A DNA stretch of 64,000 nucleotides from Hormiphora californensis (taxonomy: Eukaryota > Ctenophora > Tentaculata > Cydippida > Pleurobrachiidae), in NCBI GenBank assembly GCA_020137815.1, contig CM035354.1, positions 3,755,342 to 3,819,341 of the forward strand, written 5' to 3'. Below the pieces are notes generated by a model. It ran no database searches, had not been told where the DNA came from, and was given only the letters and a program-made list of their open reading frames with translations. Positions within the stretch are counted from its first letter, which is position 1; every line of letters begins with the position of its first letter. Below are positions 37,787-64,000 of the stretch, piece by piece. Made by a program: the position numbers and the translations under genes.

Positions 37787-40601
37787 ATTAACCTCAATTA
37801 GAAATGAGTCATATACCAGCGCTATGACTATTTCATCGTCCGTATTACGTAACATTAATTTAGTGCATAATAATTATCATATTATCATTATCATGATTAT
37901 CGAAATACTAAGTAGTAAGTGTTACTAAAAAAGGTCCCAGCCCTTCCTGATGAAGATACAGTCATGTATCGTTTTTTCTTGATTTTCCTTCAATTACAGC
38001 TTGTAGATGTGCTATGTGGATACTTTATAGTAAATGCTATATATGCTAACAATTATTATGTTAACATTGATGAAGCTACAAATAGTAATTTTTGACCCCT
38101 CTCATTTTATTTTATTGATCGTGAGCGGGAACATTATATTGTATGTGTGCAGTAGTGGGGGCAACACAATTGATTCTGCTGCAGAATCTGCACATTAATT
38201 CAATTTCTCATCACCCCACTATAAGTCCACTACCGAAATACCCAATCCTTTGGAGTGCCAGTCGGACTAGTCTACCCTATAATGGCTTCTGTGAAAACAA
38301 TAAAATATATATGATGCCGTGCGACCCGCGACATGCCGCGTCTGGTTATCAGTTAGACTGGGCGGGTAGGGTAAACGAGGTGACAACTAGCGCACATTTG
38401 AGTAATCTGGTAATGTTAGCATTTGCTCCTCGCGCCACAAACAGCAGTAACATGACTCCATGGAGAGCAGTTGTCCAATACCCCCTGGGAGTTGAAGTAA
38501 TCACGTGACTAGAAACAGCCCAAACAAACAATCGTCAAAATGGGGCTTATCTTTTGAGATAGAGAGTTTTCCTTTTGCACAGTGGTAGATGAGATATAGA
38601 TCTCACCCCAAAAAAGAGATGGCGTTAATCCGTGACATGCGAGTCACGCCTACTAGTTAGGGGCGGGGAACAAAGGCTGATCGTACTTGCTCTGAGGGAG
38701 AGGGGGGTTGATCTACCGAACAATCACAGAGTTTGGTCGATTTACGAAATAATATACGTTGCGAGCGCGAGGGGGGGGGGGGAGGGTTCGTTCCCGTTTA
38801 AGCGCAGGGACTACATTAAGTATCTGGGAGTGTATTATACACACATCATGGGTAGCTGGATATAATGATCATGTATAGGGTCATTAGGAGCGTTTAGCAT
38901 TATATCTTACACGGCACCTTTCTTCTGCAGCCTTGCGTATAATGGGTACAGGGAAAGAAGTGACAACTCGTAACCCCTCCCTCGTGCTTCCCCAGGAGAA
39001 ACTTCTCCCGGCTCCCCATTATGTTTCTAAATCTAACCCTTTCCTGTTCCCTCTCATTAACTCCCAACCTCGGCCCCACTACTCACTCTCTTAGCCCCCA
39101 ACAGCCGACCTCCCTCTATTCCAACATCCCCACCCTCCCCACCATCCCCACCACCCTATCCCCTAACCTCCCACCCTTCCCCTATTCCTTCATCCCCGCC
39201 CTCCCCACTATCCTATCCCCTAACCACCCCACCCTTCCCAGGAAACCCTCGCCTGCTGTGGAGTACATGGAATTGAAACATACACGGATAACGCCCAATG
39301 GAACAAGACCCATGGCGGAACTACTGTTCCCGCCTCCTGCTGTGACGATGTTACCTCTGGTTACTGCAACACCAAGAACAACACTGTTAACGGCGAGGTA
39401 ACTAATTACACGGCTCTGTGGGTTTTACCAGCTTGTAGGTACATTAAAATTCGAGGTCCGAGAAGTCTTTGAGGCGTAGTCCCTATACTCAGTAGGGGTC
39501 GTTATTATAGCAAAGGGGCAACTATACTCCAAACAGATGTACCAAAAACTGGAACAATTGGGAGGGGTCGATGTAGTTATCGACTCTACTACTGGGGGTT
39601 TCTTTTTTGCTCTTCTTTAGTACTTAGTATTTTACTTATTTCTCACTTTCCTGGTACTTAGCAACTACAACATATTATACATTGAGCGTATTCTTATTAG
39701 TGAGTACTTACGAGCGGCGGAGCGGAAGAGAGGGATTGTCATTGAGATAGAAAGAGATAGATAAAAGATAATGGGATGGATTGAGAGAGAGAGAAAGATA
39801 ATGTGTTACTTTTATGAGAAACATGTTTGCTGAATGTAAAAAGTGAGTAGCTAGTGTGAGTGCGAGATAGGGAAGTGGAGTACTTTATGAATATGGGTAC
39901 GGCGAATGAAGCGAGAAATTGAAAGAGTAGTCACTAGTCAGTACGGATGCGAGAACTGAGCGAATGTAAGAAAAAAGAAGGAGTATGGTAGCAATAACAT
40001 GATCCACAAAGAAATTAAATATTGATGGTGGCATATTTTGCAAAACAGTACTCCGCTTAAACACAAAATATACCAAAGAAATTTTGAGACATTTGACCTA
40101 GTCAGCTACTTTGTCACATGTCATCTGTACATTTACCTTATAGATTATTATCATGATAGAGAGAGAGATAGAGGGAGAAAGAAAGAGATAAAGTCTGCAG
40201 AGATAGAGTAATAGGGAGAGATAAAAAGAAAGATTTCGTGTGTTGCTAGTAATTTTACCATTTACAGAATATATGTACCACCTTACAGGTTATGAAACAC
40301 TCTCAATCTGTGCCCCTTTCCTTTTTCTCTCTGTCGCTTAGTCTGGTCCTCTCTATGTCTCGAAATATTCCCGCAATCACAAAAGAATGAAATTGGGCCA
40401 GATTTTGAGTTTTAGAGGGTATTATATAATTTCGATTATCTCTTACAGGGCTGCAACGAGAAGGTTGCCAACACTCTTTCCGACAACGCTGGCCTTGTTA
40501 TTGGAATCAGTTTCGGTTTCATCCTCATCCAGATCATTGGAGTGTGTCTGGGATGTGTTCTCTGTCAGCGGATTGCCAGGGACGGCTACAAGGAAGTCTA
40601 A
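24319..40601 (+). CDS. Tetraspanin
   Basis: Six exons: 24319-24378, 24458-24646, 24815-24889, 25366-25479, 39242-39397, 40449-40601, all joined in phase 0, giving 248 aa, the usual size. Exon 1 starts MGCKKNMIKLLL with helix TM1; exon 2 holds the rest of TM1, the small loop and TM2 with the hallmark GFLGCFGSFREN; exon 3 is TM3. Exons 4-5 are the large extracellular loop with CCG, SCC, GYC and, at the start of exon 6, GC: six cysteines of the conserved pattern. NKT and NNT are possible N-glycosylation sites. Exon 6 is TM4 (GLVIGISFGFILIQIIGVCL) and a short tail ending YKEV. Tetraspanins organise membrane microdomains with integrins and other partners. Intron 4 is 13.8 kb, far longer than the others, and contains another gene on the opposite strand. 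Confidence 0.93.
25496..25521. repeat. (GT)n/(GA)n tract at a tetraspanin splice donor
   Basis: The exon 4 donor CAG|GTGGGTGT runs directly into GTGTGTGTGTG and GAGAGAGAGAG, so dinucleotide repeats begin within about 6 bp of the donor. Confidence 0.85.
25660..25800. other. Low-quality G/C homopolymer block
   Basis: Alternating G and C runs like those beside the N gap; treat as unreliable consensus inside tetraspanin intron 4. Confidence 0.75.
26267..26382 (-). CDS. Candidate downstream exon of the nested transposon-derived gene
   Basis: On the minus strand an acceptor-like ACTTCAG is followed by an open, charged stretch reading SHQRSMEAALRVGQLRKEKR and then further lysine/glutamate-rich sequence. 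It lies 3' of the nested gene in the expected direction, but about 1.1 kb of unreliable sequence separates them and no good donor is visible, so membership in the gene is only a suggestion. Confidence 0.3.
26440..27560. other. Low-quality sequence block in tetraspanin intron 4
   Basis: Frequent GGGG, CCCC and TTTT runs with no sustained open frame. Any 3' exons of the nested minus-strand gene in this stretch cannot be read. Confidence 0.7.
27643..33667 (-). CDS. Transposon-derived gene nested in tetraspanin intron 4, partial (at least eight exons)
   Basis: Exons 33667-33447, 29861-29744, 29593-29462, 29365-29201, 28907-28646, 28546-28415, 28270-28080 and 27745-27643 connect with matching phases throughout. 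The product begins MPVPSILLEPPPRWDTSSSD, has an acidic linker (MEDSPDTDPD), then GPIALFFDGKRVLKALKNG, RVRVVGCDGCSGNLGRTGG and LIVCGLHRLELGLRAAALHY. The order FDGK ... D..S.N.GRTGG ... C..HR.EL recalls, from memory, a large family of uncharacterised proteins repeated in cnidarian and arthropod genomes and thought to derive from DNA transposons; I cannot name the superfamily. The last exon may use donor ACCG|GTGCGT or run to a stop at about 27628. Later exons would fall in unreadable sequence. A domesticated gene and a decaying element are both possible; seven intact, phase-matched introns favour a transcribed gene. Confidence 0.6.
28974..29070. mobile_element. pogo/Tigger-like MITE (97 bp)
   Basis: CAGTCGGACCCCGATTTAGT at the left and the facing complement GGGGTCCGACTG at the right, flanked by TA on both sides. 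CAGTC-starting TIRs with TA target duplication are typical of pogo-type elements. It sits in an intron of the nested minus-strand gene. Confidence 0.85.
30670..32298. mobile_element. Large hairpin (foldback) element B, 1.6 kb
   Basis: Starts GCCTGTCAAAACGTGT and ends with the complement ACACGTTTTGACAGGC; flanks are TTAG and TTAA. Each arm carries two copies of the AGCGTCCTCGCATTAGTGGGG-containing module also found in element A at 976-2138, although the termini of A and B are unrelated. A second palindrome (about 31362-31676) occupies the centre. No transposase is encoded. It lies in the first intron of the nested transposon-derived gene. Confidence 0.85.
31362..31676. mobile_element. Nested palindromic insert at the centre of element B
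   Basis: Left arm AAAGTGAGAGAACAGCAGGG and right arm CCCTGCTGTTCTCTCTCACTTT face each other, with further pairing through CATGTCTCTAGCATGTTTTTG and TGCGAGACGCACCATAATGG to a centre near 31505. Element B sequence resumes on both sides, so this looks like a separate hairpin element inserted at the apex. Confidence 0.75.
32849..33246. repeat. Two direct copies of a ~175-bp repeat
   Basis: CACGTGCAAATAGAGGGGG ... GCAGCGGGTGATTGAA ... TGCACGTGCGGGTTGGTGCA ... TCAACGGGCTTTCTAG-like sequence occurs at 32849-33029 and again at 33071-33246 with about 10% differences. Confidence 0.8.
33748..33782. promoter_or_regulatory. 35-bp palindrome with E2F-like halves upstream of the nested gene
   Basis: GGCGGGAAGAAACGCGA, a single C, then the exact complement TCGCGTTTCTTCCCGCC: 17-bp perfect arms. 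Each outer end, TTCCCGCC/GGCGGGAA, matches the known E2F-type core. It lies 81 bp upstream of the minus-strand ATG at 33667, where a promoter would be expected. Regulatory role is inferred. Confidence 0.5.
34389..34555. mobile_element. Diverged pogo-like MITE
   Basis: The right end AAATCGGGGTCCGACTG followed by TA is the same terminus as in the copy at 28974. The left end (CACGATTTAGGGACACCCTC) is diverged and lacks CAGTCGG. Confidence 0.7.
35030..35218 (-). CDS. Orphan exon-like open stretch, unknown product
   Basis: Minus strand, bounded by an AAAG acceptor-like end and a GGT|GTAAGTATG donor, with an uninterrupted 62-codon frame containing HCYILPPNVKTVTLTDKPEL and HYGEVWNIVVHAKLVVFSNN. Composition looks protein-like. 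It lies upstream of the nested gene, but no partner exon with matching phase was found and I do not recognise the family. Confidence 0.35.
35931..36027. repeat. (CT)n microsatellite
   Basis: Almost pure CT run in tetraspanin intron 4. Confidence 0.95.
36487..36590. repeat. GC-rich inverted repeat related to 4553 and 41867
   Basis: TGTCCTGTCTGGCGCCGCGA faces TATGGCGCCGCCATACAGGACA, followed by GGCGATTGGGCACGTCGCAC, which resembles the sequence after the hairpin at 4553. Confidence 0.55.
36591..39241. other. Distal part of tetraspanin intron 4
   Basis: No supported gene. Contains a (GA)n run at 37666-37783 and a long pyrimidine-rich, C-rich stretch at about 39030-39240 leading into the exon 5 acceptor. 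A 121-codon open frame at 38143-38508 (+) has no recognisable homology or splice context. Confidence 0.55.
37666..37783. repeat. (GA)n microsatellite
   Basis: Two long GA runs separated by one short ATCAGAGAG interruption. Confidence 0.95.
39398..40448 (+). other. Tetraspanin intron 5
   Basis: 1.05-kb intron between the large-loop exon and the TM4 exon. Only purine-rich tracts (about 39720-39800 and 40155-40235) were seen. Confidence 0.7.
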
Positions 40602-41199
40602 ATGGAGTTTTAGAACAGACTGTGACAATATTATCATGCTGATATTAATGCTGAAATTACTCATTATATTATCATTAAATGTAAGATATATCGCTCACCC
40701 CTTCCACACTTATAATACACTGACACAACATGCTGCATTACATACATTTTAGCTTGATTTAATTGGTCAATTTTAATATTATATTTTATTTATCCAGACA
40801 AGTGTAACGAATTAATGTTTAAAAGTTTTATGTTAGTTTTTTGCTTTTGAAAAGTTTAGTGCAAGCGTGCTGTATGTGTGAGAGCAAGCTCGCTGTCATT
40901 GTCAAAATATATGTATCTCATTGTTTTGAATTGTTAGAAATTTCCTTAATCTAAAAAGAGACCCTTTCCCTTTGTCCTAACATTCTGTGTGTGTGTGTGG
41001 GTCCGGAATAGTGCGCCGCTCCGGACATACAATAGAGCGAGATGAGAGAGAGGCTGAGCTCAGGTCGGGGGTATTGTCCTCAGACCACCGCCCCTCTTCT
41101 ACCGTTCTGCCCTCTCGTTTTATTATCTCTCTCTCTCTCTCTATGTCTCTCTTTGTGTCTCTCTCTCTGTCCCTCTCTCCATCTCCCTTTCTCTCTCTT

Positions 41200-41212
<13 letters not shown>

Positions 41213-41271
<59 letters not shown>
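41213..41271. repeat. (CT)n microsatellite
   Basis: CT run downstream of the tetraspanin gene. Confidence 0.95.
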
Positions 41272-41273
<2 letters not shown>

Positions 41274-41556
41274 TATTTAGCGTGACGTTGTCAATAGTAC
41301 ACTCCCTCACTCATCTCTGTGAGGCCGTTGTGCTATGGAATGAGAAATTCTCTCCGAGAAAGGAGAGGTCAGAGTTATTATTTCCGCAATCTCGATCGAT
41401 TTCTCTCACAGAATCTGTGTAAAATAATGTGAGCTGCAACTCGGAAGCTTATTAAAATATTGAGACCCAGGGGAGTGGATTTGTGTTTGATTATCTTGCA
41501 CTTCCCTTATTATAGCTGAAGGGTCTGTCGCAGGTAATTATACTGGCGAAGTGACC

Positions 41557-41559
<3 letters not shown>

Positions 41560-41607
<48 letters not shown>
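41560..41607. repeat. (GA)n microsatellite
   Basis: GA run downstream of the tetraspanin gene. Confidence 0.95.
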
Positions 41608-41612
<5 letters not shown>

Positions 41613-41866
41613 AATAAGGAGATATATTCTGACTCCCCTCATCAGTCATCACCAGATGTACCCAGCTCCTGTTGCACCCGCCCTTCCTCAGCAGTCATCC
41701 CTCCATTGTAGAAGATCAGGCTCGACGTGACGCGCGCAGTCACTCGAACTATAAAAAGCAAACTATTTTGTGTGCGCGCACTCTGCTTGACATGATTCAG
41801 GCATTGCCACACTGCGCCGCGCACCGGCACATCCTGTCGATTGAGTCACTGCACTCGGGTGAATTC

Positions 41867-41908
41867 CTGTCTGGCGGCGCCGACCCGATCTGACCGGCGC
41901 CAGACAGG
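41867..41908. repeat. Short GC-rich hairpin
   Basis: CTGTCTGGCGGCGCC faces GGCGCCAGACAG; related to the hairpins at 4553 and 36487. Confidence 0.6.
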
Positions 41909-42012
41909 TAAATTCTGTTTCAGAAGTAGCTGTAGTGACTGGCTTCCGGATGTGGATGAGTGAGAGTTTCTGCTGGGATCTCCCACTCTTTCACGGTCAT
42001 TTGAGTCAGAGT

Positions 42013-42229
42013 ACCGTAAATCCTTATACATATTTTCGCGGAAATTAATTTTCGCGATTTGGCCTAGACTGGCTTCTAGTGGTCCCTGACAACTTCACCA
42101 GCGTACCAGGGGTGACCTAGTCCTTCATCAGCGACTCCTGGTACGCTGGTGAAGTCGTCAGGGACCACCAGAAGCCAGTCTAGGCCAAATCGCGAAAATT
42201 AATTCCCTTGAAAATTAATGGCTTTACAG
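42013..42229. mobile_element. Hairpin MITE (~217 bp)
   Basis: Long inverted repeat: the left arm contains ATTTGGCCTAGACTGGCTTC and the right arm GAAGCCAGTCTAGGCCAAAT, with near-complete pairing outward to ACCGTAAA / TTTACAGT ends. The loop is around 42115-42140. Confidence 0.85.
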
Positions 42230-42441
42230 TATTGGTCGTTATCAGGGTCGGTAAATACAAAATGGCACCTCTTTAACTCTTCCAGCCAAATAAAATGTAA
42301 ACGGATGAATTGGTTATGGAAAACAATTTCAAAACCACAAAAACACAAAAAACAGCATCTGATAGAAAGGGGGGTATTGGACGGCACTCCGTACAACAAC
42401 TCAAAAAATGGGATTGAAGGACACGTCAGTTTTACAACAAA

Positions 42442-63112
<20,671 letters not shown>

Positions 63113-64000
63113 CTTGTATATATATTTCACAGTGTGAACAAAAAAAGCTACAAAAATCAGCAAACACTTTAGGGAAAAGAGAGGCATGAAAGTTTCATTG
63201 AAAACAGGGAGAAAGAAATAGAGAGATTCATGGAAAGTTATAAAGAGAATTGGTAAGGAGAATTGGGAAGAAATTGTGACCACAAACAAACGTTAAAAGG
63301 CACTTAAACCGAGAAAGAGTCTACACAAAATGTGTGTGTGTGTGTGTGTGCACAAGCGGGAAGAGCTGTAAAACTCAAGGCGTGTTTTATAGGTTTGTTA
63401 AAATATATATCTATCGGCTCTCCGTCTCTCCGTATCGGGATAGTCTTGAGCTCGCGAACCGATTACCGCAGATCATTCGGCAGGAAGAGACAGCATACAG
63501 TTTATAGAAGTTTGTTGTTACTCAACAAGTCTAGAAATGAGGAGGCGGAGAGAGGGAACGATCAGTAACTCTAGTTACCAATCTTATTCTATATCAAGCA
63601 GTATGCCATTATGCCTAATGCATAATACAGATCTCAAGTAGCTACGATAATGATTTCATTTGTCGAGGGTCGAAAAAGGCAAGATTTCACCACTGCAGTA
63701 CAGAGTTATAGACAAAGCTGTCGACATGTGTGAAATATTCATAGGTATATCTCACGTACATCCAGGGTTTTCATTATGTGTGTGAACGCTTATCGTATGA
63801 TAGTTTATTCGTTGCGGCATCTTTCTCTCTCTTTGATCTCTCCCTCACAGACACTCACTCTTTTCCTTTCTCTCTTTCCATATGTATCTCATTCGTTCTC
63901 CGACCGTCAAGCGGTTGTACTGCTGAGTACAAGGACACTCACACAAGGTAAAGAATGATCTATTCTATAAAAGGTCCCATTCGTAATAGAGCAACCTAGG
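63113..64000. other. 5' flank of the multi-C2 gene
   Basis: Presumed 5' untranslated region and promoter of the minus-strand gene. A (GT)n run sits at 63331-63350 and CT-rich tracts at about 63820-63900. No further gene is recognised. Confidence 0.5.

Larger units (their letters stand above)
40602..42441. other. Intergenic region between convergent tetraspanin and multi-C2 genes
   Basis: Contains (CT)n at 41213-41271, (GA)n at 41560-41607, a GC-rich hairpin at 41867-41908 and a hairpin MITE at 42013-42229. No coding exon is supported. Confidence 0.65.

Noticed and set aside
38143-38508. 121-codon frame (+) in tetraspanin intron 4
   Set aside because: No recognisable domain, no splice sites of note and average composition; probably chance.

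Overview
The window is nuclear DNA from an animal (metazoan). Genes are broken into many short exons with GT-AG introns, and their products are animal families: a two-pore potassium channel, a dual-GAF cyclic-nucleotide phosphodiesterase, a protein tyrosine phosphatase, a tetraspanin, a class A GPCR and a large multi-C2 membrane protein. Long (CT)n/(GA)n microsatellites and hairpin-type MITEs fill introns and intergenic DNA. The phylum cannot be fixed from sequence alone; a non-vertebrate animal fits best. The assembly is uneven: a 100-N gap (19011-19110) and four blocks of homopolymer-rich, apparently unpolished sequence (about 18080-19190, 21280-22660, 25660-25800 and 26440-27560).

Layout. 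120-891 (+): last two exons of a K2P channel. 892-4803: intergenic, with a 1.16-kb hairpin element. 4804-15720 (-): complete 18-exon PDE5/6/11-type phosphodiesterase (~916 aa). 19695-~22050 (+): tyrosine phosphatase catalytic domain, three clean exons and two exons lost in poor sequence. 24319-40601 (+): complete six-exon tetraspanin (248 aa) with a 13.8-kb intron. Inside that intron, on the opposite strand (33667 to ~27640), lies a transposon-derived gene of at least eight phase-consistent exons, whose own first intron holds a second hairpin element. 42442-63112 (-): complete 20-exon gene for a ~1505-residue protein with several C2 domains and a hydrophobic multi-pass C-terminus. One intron of it holds an intronless GPCR on the + strand (57482-58624), and another holds 8.7 kb of MITEs and tRNA-related repeats.

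The gene models were built by joining exons whose splice phases and protein homology agree; summed exon lengths come out as whole codon numbers in the PDE, tetraspanin and multi-C2 genes. Six places in three conserved genes need one base skipped to keep the frame, and every one is a surplus base of the same sign. The most unusual items are a tenfold tandem duplication of one PDE splice donor, a 40-bp duplication of another PDE splice acceptor, the two giant hairpin elements that share internal modules but have different ends, and the nested antisense genes.

The channel, the cyclic-nucleotide phosphodiesterase and the GPCR are all signalling genes, but nothing here shows they are co-regulated; this is an ordinary animal gene neighbourhood rather than an operon or a defence system.
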